Origin: Mesorhizobium sp.
GTDB lineage: Bacteria > Pseudomonadota > Alphaproteobacteria > Rhizobiales > Rhizobiaceae
Direction of reading: 5' to 3'
DNA: 64,000 bases
Assembly: GCF_023954305.1 (NCBI RefSeq)
Contig: NZ_JAMLIG010000003.1
Span: 62,001 to 126,000 of the forward strand
The stretch's first letter is position 1, and every line of letters starts with the position of its first letter. Positions 35,149 through 43,580 of this stretch are shown in pieces. The notes beneath the pieces were generated by a model. That model did no database searches. It saw only the letters and a list, made by a program, of their open reading frames with translations, and was not told where the DNA came from. Both the position numbers and the translations under genes were made by a program.

Positions 35149-36130
35149 GTAAGCGGGGCTCCAACCGCACCTTCTTTGCACGGCTCTGACGAGGCACGGT
35201 GGCGATCCTTTTGGAGGATCGTTTTGTGTCTGGACTTGACCATGGACTTGAGCCGGAGGGCGAGATCCGGCGTTTTGTCATCAACGGCGCGATGGGCCGC
35301 CGGCGTTGGTCGGCCGATTACTGAGCGCGCATCCTGGAAGAGACACTTGCGCCGGGAGCGGTGGTGTCGGCGGTCGCGCCCCGGCATGACCTGACCCCGC
35401 AGCAACTGTTCACCTGGCGGCGCGAGGCCCGCAAGCGTGCGGAGGCAGACGCTAAAGCGCTGGCCTTCGTGCCGGCGCTGGTCGCGCCAGAGCCCGCGAC
35501 CCAGAAGGAGCTGAAGCCGCCGCGAGCGAAGCGTCGTGCGCCGCGACGACGAACAGCGTCGATCGAGGTCGAGGCCTCGGGCGTCACGGTGCGGATTGGT
35601 GACGGCGCATCGTCTGCCACGGTCGCTGCGGTAATGCTGCACGTCATGGGCGAGGATCGTTCCGAGCGCCTCGACATCGTGCCGGCCCAGTTCCGCGTCA
35701 TCGTCACGCGCCGGCCGAAATACGCCTGCCGGAGCTGCGAAGAGGTCGTGGTGCAGGCGCCGGCTCCCTCGCGCCTCGTCAAGGGTGGCATCCCGACCGA
35801 AGCAACCGTCGCCCATGTACTGGTGTCGAAGTATGCCGACCATCTTCCGCTCTACCGCCAGGCACAGATCTATGCCCGCCAAGGCGTGAACCTGGATCGG
35901 TCCACGCTCGCCGACTGGGTCGGAAAGGCGGCCTTCCTGCTTCGCCCGATCCATGAGCGCCTGTTCGATCGGTTGAAGGCGTCCGGCAAGCTCTTCGCCG
36001 ATGAAACCACGGCGCCGGTGCTCGATCCCGGCCGCGGCCGCACCAAGACGGGCCAGCTGTTCGCCTATGCAAGGGACGATCGAACCTAGGGCGGGATCGA
36101 TCCGCCCGGCGTCGCCTAACTCTACCTCGC
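35149..36130 (+). mobile_element. IS66-type element, left half
   Basis: It begins with a left terminal repeat GTAAGCGGGGCTCC at 35149, followed by a tnpA-like gene fused to the first half of tnpC, and breaks off near 36130. It lies 85 bases after the right end of the other half, so the two broken elements are back to back in the same orientation. Confidence 0.7.
35226..36122 (+). pseudogene. IS66 tnpA fused to tnpC N-terminal part, with stop codons
   Basis: TnpA-like sequence (GAMGRRRWSADY then a TGA, ARILEETLAPGAVVSAVAPRH, LTPQQLFTWRREAR) runs into TnpC sequence (RPKYACRSCEEVVVQAPAP, VSKYADHLPLYRQAQIYAR, KLFADETTAPVLDPGRGRTK) without an intervening tnpB, so an internal deletion removed tnpB and the start of tnpC. 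Further stops replace Trp (ARDDRT-TAG-GGIDPPGVA) and Tyr just before the break. The longest open part is 35361-36089. Confidence 0.85.
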
Positions 36131-36157
36131 CGACGTCATCACCCGCATCGTCGCCGG

Positions 36158-36461
36158 TCATTGTACTGCGCTTTGCGCCGGCTATGATGTCGGCTGCGGT
36201 CAGGCCGCGCGCGTCCATGCAAGTACCGCACAGCAAGATCTGTCCCTTGCCGGCAAACACCCCCTTCAGCATGCGCTCGACATTATGGTAGCCGTCGGGA
36301 GTCTTCTGACCCGCCTTTGCGGCCACCACGGCGTCGGCCATCAGGAAGACCGTGACGGCGGTTCCGGGCTCGCTCTTGGCAAGAGCGAGAGCCAGGCGCA
36401 AGCCGTTGTAGCAACGCTCGGTGCAATAGGGCGGGTCATTCAGGATGAGCAGGATCTGCAC
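36158..36461 (-). pseudogene. DsrE-family protein, 3'-truncated by IS66 junction
   Basis: The first 101 codons from a GTG at 36461 read as a DsrE/DsrF-like small protein: LLILNDPPYCTERCYNGLRL, MADAVVAAKAGQKTPDGYHN and GKGQILLCGTCMDARGL, with the conserved Cys in CGTCMDARG. After ...AKRSTM the match stops and the frame runs on into IS66 antisense sequence, losing about 15 residues. DsrE proteins act in sulfur transfer. It is probably inactive or altered at the C-terminus. Confidence 0.7.
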
Positions 36462-36542
36462 AAGTGTCTTTTCTTCGGTTCTTTGAACGCGCCTCCATCA
36501 AAAGGCGACGTCCGCAACGATCAGCCGTGCTAGGAGCCCGCC

Positions 36543-36833
36543 CTATTCGCCGAGCACGCGGCGCCGCTCCTCGAACTCATCCTTGTCGATCTCGCCGCGC
36601 GCAAAGCGCTCTTTCAGATTGTTGACTAGGCCGGCCTGAGAGATGGCAAAGAGATTGCGATCGCGCGGAACCGCCTGCTCGTTAGCGTTACGTCCGCCGG
36701 CCAGATCACCGACAACGGAGCGACGCCCTAATTCATCCTGATTGATCGCGCCCTGCGCAACGAGGGCACGGGCTACCGTTATCTGCCGCCGGCGGCCTTC
36801 GCGGAAACCCCCGACGCAGGGCTTCTCGCTCAC
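36543..36833 (-). CDS. Hypothetical protein with C-terminal SHOCT-like motif
   Basis: The last 26 residues contain LKERFARGEIDKDEFEERR, a SHOCT (short C-terminal) domain often found in small membrane proteins near metal-resistance genes. The upstream part of the frame has no membrane segment and no recognised domain, so the true 5' part may be lost and this may be another fragment. Start uncertain. Confidence 0.4.
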   Translation of the reverse strand: MSEKPCVGGFREGRRRQITVARALVAQGAINQDELGRRSVVGDLAGGRNANEQAVPRDRNLFAISQAGLVNNLKERFARGEIDKDEFEERRRVLGE

Positions 36834-37003
36834 GTCGAGAGGGCTTTGTCGGGTCTTTGCGGCGCGACTGTGCGGCGCCCTCGACGTCGTGCGGGGAAGC
36901 GTTGCCCTGCTTCACGTGCATCCAGTGGCGATCCTGCGCCGGGCTGGCGGCGGTGAAGATGGCGCGCCTGTGGGTGCTCAGCACCTCGAGTAATGGCGAA
37001 CTC

Positions 37004-37175
37004 GCCCGGCACAGTCACGCTAGACGAGCGCCGCGTCTTGCTGATGCGAACCGCTTCACCGATTTCCGAAAGCGTCACGCCCTGAGCGCGCATCCGGGCC
37101 GGATCGACCACGATGGAGTACTGCTTGACGAACCCTCCGACGCTATCGACCTCGGACACGCCATCCGCCAGGCCT
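37004..37175. pseudogene. Fused scraps of cusB (+) and cusA (-)
   Basis: Bases 37004-37036 on the plus strand encode PGTVTLDERRV, matching PGTITLDERRV in CusB at about 50026-50058. Directly adjacent, 37047-37175 on the minus strand encodes SVGGFVKQYSIVVDP and RMRAQGVTLSEIGEAVR, matching CusA at about 51441-51539. In the intact operon both genes run in the same direction, so an inversion and large deletions joined these pieces. Neither scrap can be functional. Confidence 0.75.
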
Positions 37176-37916
37176 TTCGATCGTGGAACTGGCGATGACG
37201 CACATTTGCGGCACGCTTAGTCTGGCGTAGTCATCCGGATCCGGGAAACGCGAGCATGAAGGGGCGTGTGCTGATTAATGGGAGTCCCTGCGGATCGGCG
37301 TCCGGCACTGGGATTAACGTCCAATGCGGGCTATGGCATATTCCCGCTACACGGCGATGAAGCGTCCACTACCTTTTTCCGATCCTGTCCCACCTGTCTG
37401 GAAATAGGCCTGCAGCGGGTCGATCGCACAAATCGGGAGGTCGACGCGCTCGCGTCCGTACTTGGCGGGATAGCCTGACGCGTTACGAAGGCGCGATAAC
37501 TTAGTCCGTGCGCAATGGTCCGTTCGCAGTCAGGATCATTTCGACGCGATGCCCTTTGGGATTTTCGACGTTGCCGAACACAGTGAGCCCATGAAATCGC
37601 TTCTGGTATGCGGACGGAACGGACCGGAGCATACCTACACCTGGCCTACTCGTCTCCCGCTGGAACTCACGAGGTCCGAAAAAGGCGCGCACGGATGCGG
37701 CAAATGAGGTGCGGCGATAAAGGCGCGGCAGGGATCTCACCTCAGACTCCCGTCTTCGCCACGCGGCCACCCCTGCGCGAAAAGAGAATAGGGTTGGGCG
37801 CTTACCGCCTAGCTGAACAGGGCAGATAGGCGGCGGATCCGCTACTTCAGTTGTCTCCGCCGGCACCCCTAGTGGGTTCATGCTGTGTTCAGTCAGGAAG
37901 GAATAAAGGACACAGC
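37176..37916. other. Region without a supported gene
   Basis: About 740 bases lacking a convincing gene. Minus-strand frame 37501-37935 (144 codons) ends in a protein-like HGLTVFGNVENPKGHRVEM, but its upstream part has Arg-rich, shadow-like composition. Plus-strand frame 37278-37478 has no ribosome-binding site. These may be further scraps. Confidence 0.35.
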
Positions 37917-38222
37917 ATGAAATGCTTTTGCCCATTTCCGCGGCTCTCTGCCAGTTCGCTGGTCCTGGCGGCGCTCCTGACGTACGGCGCCGCCGGGGCG
38001 GAGGAAAAGGTCAAAACATACGAAAAAGGTGACGTGCCGCTCATCCCGTCCTCCGATTGTTACTCCGTGGGCGAGGAGGTTGCCGCGCAGAAAGGCGGCG
38101 CCCTCGCGCGTTCTACAGCGTCGATGCAAGACGGGCGGGAGATGTGCATCGTGGTTGTACTGTTTCCGGCGAGTGACGGGCAACGCCCGCAGCGCGCAGA
38201 GATCCTCGTTCCTTTCGACTGA
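37917..38222 (+). CDS. Small secreted hypothetical protein
   Basis: The 101-residue protein has a signal peptide (SASSLVLAALLTYGAAGAEEK) and a mature part with two Cys (SSDCYSVGEE and REMCIVVVLFPAS), which could form a disulfide. AAAGGA lies six to seven bases before the ATG. It stands alone between the metal-gene scrapyard and the hydantoinase operon. I do not recognise the family. Confidence 0.65.
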   Translation: MKCFCPFPRLSASSLVLAALLTYGAAGAEEKVKTYEKGDVPLIPSSDCYSVGEEVAAQKGGALARSTASMQDGREMCIVVVLFPASDGQRPQRAEILVPFD

Positions 38223-38681
38223 AATGTTTTCGGTCTCCCGAAGAAAGTAGCTCTTGGTCTGGTCGACTGGACTTCTCTGGGTCAGGCGCGCCTGCGCGAC
38301 GGAAGCCGCGTTCCGTTGGCAAAGGCCGAGAGGCAAAATCGTGCCCAGTGCCCAGCGCTCAGCGCCTCTTTCCACATCCGCGCTGTTGGATAGCTGTCCT
38401 CGATCGACAGGCCAAGGTCGCCGTCAAACCGACATTCCCAGCTCTTGTCGATAAGGACCGCCTTCCGGCAAACGTCACCGAACTCGTTCCTGCCCTCGAT
38501 CGCGGTCGTCCATCCACCGCCATCGCCTTGTCTCCGAATAAAGACGCTGATGGACCACCCCAGCCTAATAACCCGTATTCGACCCCAGAGTAATTTCCGG
38601 TCTCCCGTGTATTACTTGGACCATAGTGCAATCCTCCATTCCTGCGAAATGAGTGCACCGTCAAAGCCTGGGATCAAAGAC
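38223..38681. other. Gene-free stretch downstream of the hydantoinase operon
   Basis: About 460 bases between two convergent genes. Open frames on both strands lack ribosome-binding sites and recognisable motifs, and no clear intrinsic terminator was found. Confidence 0.35.
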
Positions 38682-39932
38682 CTAGATGGCGAGCTTGTAG
38701 AGCGCGTTGAGTAGAACGTTCGCGCCCGCAGCCAGGTCTTCTGGTGCGGCGTATTCGTTTACGTTGTGGCTGATCCCGTCCCGGCACGGCACGAACAGCA
38801 TGGCCGTTGGCGCAACCCTCGCGACATTGGCTGCATCGTGCAGCGCGCCGCTGGTCATGCGGCGATAGGCGTATCCCCTGTCGATCGCACCGCGTTCCAA
38901 CATGTCGACGCAATGGGTGTCGAAGTCGATCGGCGGAACCGAAATCCGCTCATCGACTCTCACGGCGCAGTCGGATGCCGTGCCGATATCCCTACAGACG
39001 GCCGCGCATTCCTCGCTGAGACTTGCCAGCATCGCCACATCCGGATGGCGAATATCGATGACGAAGGAGGCATGACCGACAATGGTGCTCGGACCGTCCG
39101 TTGCCGTGCGCATGCGACCAACGCTGACACGCGCGGCCGGGCCGCAACGCCGACCGGCCTCGTTGAGCGCTACCAACATCCTGGCGGATGCGAGCAGCGC
39201 ATCCTGTCTCTGATCGAGTGGCGTCGTCCCGGCATGTGCATCCATGCCGGTGACATCCACGTCGAGCCATTTCAAACCTTGCACCGACGTCACGATCCCG
39301 ACTTGCCGGCCCTCACGCTCGAGTACGGGGCCTTGTTCGATATGAAGTTCGACAAAGGCTCCCATCTCGAATTTTCCGGGATGCTCGCCTAGCCAGCCAC
39401 GCTCCCGCGCCTCATCGACGAACAGCGTGCCATCAGCGGTGCGCACGCCCGCTAGCCGTTCGTCATCAATTAGCCCTGCATACCAGGCGGATCCGAGGAG
39501 ACCGGGCGCATACCGAACGCCTTCCTCGTTGGTCCAGTTGACGACGGCGATCGGCGCCGCCGTCTGCACGCCGCCATCGTTGAGCGTTTCGACCACTTCA
39601 AGCGCCGCGAGAACGCCCGATACGCCGTCGAAACGGCCGCCATGTGGCTGGGTGTCGAGATGGCTGCCAGAGGCGATTACCGCCCTTCCAGGTTCTGTCC
39701 CGGGACGAACCGCGAACATGTTGCCGGCGCGGTCAATATGGATTTCAAGCCCTGCGTCACGGCACCACGTGGCGAGCAGTTCGCGGGCCTGCGAGTCTTC
39801 CTTCGACATTGCAAGGCGGCATACGCCTTCATCAGCGATGGCTCCAATCCTGGCCATTTCCATGTGGCGCGACCATAGCCGGTCAGCGTCAACTTCCAGC
39901 GACGCCATTGGATCGTTGAGTGGGAAGGTCAA
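38682..39932 (-). CDS. Zn-dependent N-carbamoylase/allantoate amidohydrolase (M20 family)
   Basis: The 416-residue amidase/hydantoinase-carbamoylase has metal-site motifs SGSHLDTQPHGGRFDGVSG, NWTNEEGVRYAPG, FVELHIEQGPVLE, the substrate motif GMDAHAGTTPLDQRQDALLAS, and the last His in GISHNVNEYA. It likely removes the carbamoyl group from an N-carbamoyl amino acid made by ring opening upstream in the operon. Start: a TTG at 39932 overlaps the permease stop (TTGA) and has AGGAG eight bases upstream; the first ATG (39908) has none. Last gene of the operon. Confidence 0.85.
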   Translation of the reverse strand: MTFPLNDPMASLEVDADRLWSRHMEMARIGAIADEGVCRLAMSKEDSQARELLATWCRDAGLEIHIDRAGNMFAVRPGTEPGRAVIASGSHLDTQPHGGRFDGVSGVLAALEVVETLNDGGVQTAAPIAVVNWTNEEGVRYAPGLLGSAWYAGLIDDERLAGVRTADGTLFVDEARERGWLGEHPGKFEMGAFVELHIEQGPVLEREGRQVGIVTSVQGLKWLDVDVTGMDAHAGTTPLDQRQDALLASARMLVALNEAGRRCGPAARVSVGRMRTATDGPSTIVGHASFVIDIRHPDVAMLASLSEECAAVCRDIGTASDCAVRVDERISVPPIDFDTHCVDMLERGAIDRGYAYRRMTSGALHDAANVARVAPTAMLFVPCRDGISHNVNEYAAPEDLAAGANVLLNALYKLAI

Positions 39933-40885
39933 AGAACGCGCTCCTTTCGACCGCTGACGAGTTGGGAGATCATCACCGCGACAACAAGCGCACCGCCATA
40001 GAAGAGATCGTGAACATATGTCCGGAAACCGAGCACCGAGAGCCCGTTGATGCCGGTGACGAGGAAATAGACCGCGATTACTGAACCCCAGGCGTTGAAC
40101 CGCCCAGGCTTTATGCAGGTGGCCCCCAGGAAGGCAGCCGCGAAGGCAGGCAAGAGCAGCGTCGTCCCGGAGGTTGGGTTCGCTGAGCCCGTCGTCCCGG
40201 TGTAGAGAATTCCAGCAATGGCGCCCAAGACGCCCGAGGCGACGAATGCGCTCATGCGTACGCGCCCGACGGCCACGCCAGTCAGCCGGCCGACATCGCG
40301 TCCCCTTCCCGTGAAGAGCAGTTGCTGGCCAAAAGCCGTGTAGGACAGGAGGTACCAGACGAGCGCCGCAAGAGCGATCGCGTAGTAGAAGCTGATCGGA
40401 ATGCCCGCGATCCGGTTGATGATGACGTATTGCATCAGTGCGCGTGAGACGCCACTGATCGTCTGGCTGTCGCTCATCCACAGGGTGATACCGTGCAGGA
40501 ATGTTCCGACCCCCAGCGTGACGATCAAAGAGTGGACCCGGAAGTAAAGCGTGATGGCGCCGTTAACGAGGCCCACACATGCGCCGGCGGCCAGCGCTAT
40601 CGGGATCACATAGCCAAGCTCCACCCCCATGCGCGCACTGAGAAGAGCAGTCAGCATGGACACGAAAGTCAACGTCTGTGCTATCGACAGGTCGAAATCG
40701 CCAGCTGTCAGCGGGATGATCAAACCCAGGGTCACAATGACCAGGACGGCTTCGGACCCGAAGATCGAAGAGAAATTCGACCAGCTCAAGAACGTATCCG
40801 GACGCATCGCGCCAAACAGCGCGATCACTGCCAGCCATACAAGGAGCAGGCCGAAGCGTTCGAGTTGATGGCCCAATCTAGACAT
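39929..40885 (-). CDS. Sugar-type ABC transporter permease
   Basis: The 318-residue, roughly nine-helix permease of the RbsC/YjfF type carries TLGLIIPLTAGDFDLSIAQ and SLIVTLGVGTFLHGI. It begins at MSRLGHQLERFG; the frame runs further upstream in the antisense of the ATPase gene. It lies nine bases after the ATPase gene and its stop overlaps the carbamoylase start. A single permease gene implies a homodimer. Confidence 0.9.
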   Translation of the reverse strand: MSRLGHQLERFGLLLVWLAVIALFGAMRPDTFLSWSNFSSIFGSEAVLVIVTLGLIIPLTAGDFDLSIAQTLTFVSMLTALLSARMGVELGYVIPIALAAGACVGLVNGAITLYFRVHSLIVTLGVGTFLHGITLWMSDSQTISGVSRALMQYVIINRIAGIPISFYYAIALAALVWYLLSYTAFGQQLLFTGRGRDVGRLTGVAVGRVRMSAFVASGVLGAIAGILYTGTTGSANPTSGTTLLLPAFAAAFLGATCIKPGRFNAWGSVIAVYFLVTGINGLSVLGFRTYVHDLFYGGALVVAVMISQLVSGRKERVL

Positions 40886-40893
40886 GAGATTCC

Positions 40894-42444
40894 CTACGCC
40901 GGTGCATGGACCCGGCTTTCGCCGTAACAGGCCGCTTCGATCGCGGATTTCGTAACCTGGCTGCCGATCAACTCGGCCTTTACACGGCCGCGTTCGAAGA
41001 CCAGGACGCGGTGGGCGATCATCTCGAGTTGTTCGAACTCGGACGTCGCGCAGATGACTGCCGCACCTTGCGCGCACGTCGCCAGCAGTCGCTCGTAGAT
41101 CTCGCGGCGCGCGCCGACATCGATGCCTTGGGTGGGCTCGTCCAGCAAGATCAGGCTCGGGGAAAGCTGCAGCCATTTCCCCAGCAATAGTTTTTGTTGA
41201 TTGCCGCCCGACAGTTCTGAAGCCGCCTGCCGGGGAGCCTCTGCCTTCACTCCGAACTGGCGCATCAGGGCCGCAGTGGTCGCTTCGCGAGCGCCATGCC
41301 TCAAGAAAAGACAATCATCTCCGCGCGCAGCCATCGGCAGCATGGCATTCTCTGTCAAACTCAGATCGAGCGCGAGCCCGAGTTTTTGTCGATCGGCTGG
41401 AATGAAGACGATCCCTGCGGCAATTGCCGCTGCCGGGGTCATTCCTGCTAGCTCGTGGGTTTTCTCACCCATCTTCAGCCGCCCGCTGCGTGCGTGCAGC
41501 GCCCCGGCGAGCAGATACAGAACCTCATCATAGCCAGAGCCGATCAATCCGGTCAGGCCGAGGATTTCTCCGGGCGCAACGTCGATACTCAACGCGCTTA
41601 CCGTCTTACCCGACAACCCGGTCACCTCCGCCCCAGCGCCCTTTGCAGGGGGCGTGTCGCCGACCATCCGTTCTTGCGCCACGGCGCGACCGACGATTGC
41701 CTCGACGATATGCGCCCGGTCCGTCTGCGCCGTATCGAAGCTGTCGATGACATGCCCATCACGCAGAACCGTCGCCCGGTCGGTAATTGCGAGCACTTCG
41801 TCAATGTCATGCGAAACGAAGATGATGCTGACGCCCGCGTCCTTGAGCCGGCGCATCATCGCGAAAAGCTCGCGTACGTCTTCCATCGGCAGGAAGGGCG
41901 TGGGCTCGTCGAGAACAAGGAGGCCCGGAGAAGCGTGCTCATTATGCGAACTGATCCGGTCGACGGCACGCACGATCGCCAGTTGCGCCCGCTTCACCGG
42001 AGAAAGGTCCCCCACGATCGCCCATGGATCGAGGGTGAGATGAGTGCGATCAAACAGCAGTTTGGCGCGTTCTGCTTCCGCGTTCCAGTCGATGAACCAG
42101 GGGTTCACCCGTTCGTGGTCGCCTGCGATTAGGTTCTCGAGCACCGTGGCCTCGGCCAGCAGGCCGAGGTTCTGGTGGACGAAAGAAAGCCCGATCTTCT
42201 CGCTGCCGCCGAGCGGGATGGGCAGCGAAATGGGCTTTCCGTCGATTTCGAGGCTGCCCTCGTCCGGCTTGTGAAAGCCGGAGAGGATCTTGATGAGTGT
42301 CGACTTGCCCGATCCGTTCTTCCCGAGAAGACCATGAATTTCTCCGGGCATGACCGCGAGGTCCGCGCGCGACAGCGCGTGGACCCCGCCAAAGGATTTG
42401 GTCAATCCATTGAGCTTCAATCGCGGAGCAGGCGTGCCGATCAC
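40894..42444 (-). CDS. Sugar-type ABC transporter ATP-binding protein (two NBDs)
   Basis: The 516-residue protein has two nucleotide-binding domains like RbsA. The first has Walker A GKNGSGKST and Walker B LLVLDEPTPFL with His loop FVSHDIDEV. The second has a degenerate Walker A (GLIGSGYDE), as usual in this family, signature SELSGGNQQKLLLGKWL and LILLDEPTQGIDVGA. The start is a GTG (MIGTPAPRLKL) whose GTGA overlaps the stop of the binding-protein gene. The longer upstream frame is antisense-like. Confidence 0.9.
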   Translation of the reverse strand: MIGTPAPRLKLNGLTKSFGGVHALSRADLAVMPGEIHGLLGKNGSGKSTLIKILSGFHKPDEGSLEIDGKPISLPIPLGGSEKIGLSFVHQNLGLLAEATVLENLIAGDHERVNPWFIDWNAEAERAKLLFDRTHLTLDPWAIVGDLSPVKRAQLAIVRAVDRISSHNEHASPGLLVLDEPTPFLPMEDVRELFAMMRRLKDAGVSIIFVSHDIDEVLAITDRATVLRDGHVIDSFDTAQTDRAHIVEAIVGRAVAQERMVGDTPPAKGAGAEVTGLSGKTVSALSIDVAPGEILGLTGLIGSGYDEVLYLLAGALHARSGRLKMGEKTHELAGMTPAAAIAAGIVFIPADRQKLGLALDLSLTENAMLPMAARGDDCLFLRHGAREATTAALMRQFGVKAEAPRQAASELSGGNQQKLLLGKWLQLSPSLILLDEPTQGIDVGARREIYERLLATCAQGAAVICATSEFEQLEMIAHRVLVFERGRVKAELIGSQVTKSAIEAACYGESRVHAPA

Positions 42445-43547
42445 TCGGCGATCTGCCAAAGCTTGCGGTACTCCGCGACATAGGCATCGCCATAGCCCTT
42501 GGCAGCATCCGCCGGCGCGCCGACCTCGGCGATGTTGGCAGCGTCGAAGACACGCAGCGGGACCTTGGAGTCGCGGATCGTTTCCTTGCCGCACAGGAGG
42601 CGCATCTCGGCGTCCAGCATCGCGTGCGCGATCCAGTCGAGGTTCTCGCCGATATCCATCTCCACGTCGCTAGCCCGGATCAGGTCGAGAACGAATGGTG
42701 TCCCATTGAAAGTCGCAACCTTTACCTTGTCTCCGCGCCCGGCAATTGCAATCGCCGGCGTCACAAAGGTCGACATGCTGTCATAGATGGGAATGACGTA
42801 GTTCAGGTCGGCATTGGCCTGGAGGGCGCCGGCGACTGTCGGCTGGATCTTCGTCGCCCAGTCGGTGATGGGCACGTTGACGATCTCGTACTTGCAGTCG
42901 GGACAACGTGTCTCGAAAGCTTCCGTGAGTCCGCTGACGATGGAATCCGTCGACAGCGCTTCATTCGAGACGACGACCAGGGCATTGGTCTTGCCCTCTG
43001 TCTTGGCGATAGTCCAGTCGGCCATCAATTCGCCGGCCTTACGATAGTCGATTGCGATCGCAGCGTCGACGCCCGCGGGCGCATCCTGCTCCAGACCGGT
43101 CAGGTGCGACGTGACGACCTTGACGCCCTTGGCTTGTGTCTGCAGGACCTGGGGCTCGAAGAAGCGCGGATCGGCACCCGCCAGCAGGCTGACCAGGTCG
43201 AAGCCATTGTTGGCGGCGAAATCCATGCCCTGGATCCACTGGGTCGGGTTGCCCTGGTTCTCCCACTCCATGTGATCGAACCCCAGCTCGGCCGCGAGCT
43301 TCGACTTGTGGTCGCTGATCGTCTTGATGAACGGGATCGCGCTCGATGCCGGGATCGTGAAAATCTTCTTGCCCGCCATGCAGGCCTTAGCGTCGAAAGG
43401 TTCGCCTGCTGGAACGAATTCGGGTACTCCGGAATAGGCGGCGATGTTTGCTTTGGCTTTGTCGACACCTTCCTGTGCCGAAGCAGGCAAAAGCCCTGCC
43501 AAAATGAGTGCCGATGCCATGCCTGTAATTTTTGCAACGCGTATCAT
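42441..43547 (-). CDS. Periplasmic-binding protein, sugar ABC type
   Basis: The 368-residue protein has a signal peptide (ASALILAGLLPASAQEG). The fold is peripla_BP_4-like: KKIFTIPASSAIPFIKTI, GFDLVSLLAGADPRFFEP and VKVATFNGTPFVLDLIRA. Four Cys in the mature protein are unusual (KACMAG, TRCPDCKYE, LLCGKE). Its position after hydantoinase genes suggests the ligand is a hydantoin-like or carbamoylated compound rather than a sugar, which is inference. Confidence 0.88.
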   Translation of the reverse strand: MIRVAKITGMASALILAGLLPASAQEGVDKAKANIAAYSGVPEFVPAGEPFDAKACMAGKKIFTIPASSAIPFIKTISDHKSKLAAELGFDHMEWENQGNPTQWIQGMDFAANNGFDLVSLLAGADPRFFEPQVLQTQAKGVKVVTSHLTGLEQDAPAGVDAAIAIDYRKAGELMADWTIAKTEGKTNALVVVSNEALSTDSIVSGLTEAFETRCPDCKYEIVNVPITDWATKIQPTVAGALQANADLNYVIPIYDSMSTFVTPAIAIAGRGDKVKVATFNGTPFVLDLIRASDVEMDIGENLDWIAHAMLDAEMRLLCGKETIRDSKVPLRVFDAANIAEVGAPADAAKGYGDAYVAEYRKLWQIAE

Positions 43548-43580
43548 CTGTTTCTCCTCTGTAAGACGCCGAAGGTCCCG

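Noticed and set aside
35085..36461. 458-codon minus-strand frame as one gene
   Set aside because: Only its first 101 codons are DsrE-like; the rest is antisense of IS66 sequence.
37501..37935. 144-codon minus-strand frame as a gene
   Set aside because: Only the last 30 residues look natural; no ribosome-binding site and Arg-rich shadow composition upstream.
40894..42594. Longer N-terminus for the ABC ATPase (to 42594)
   Set aside because: The extra 50 residues are antisense-like and overlap the binding-protein gene; the GTG in GTGA at 42444 fits the family start.
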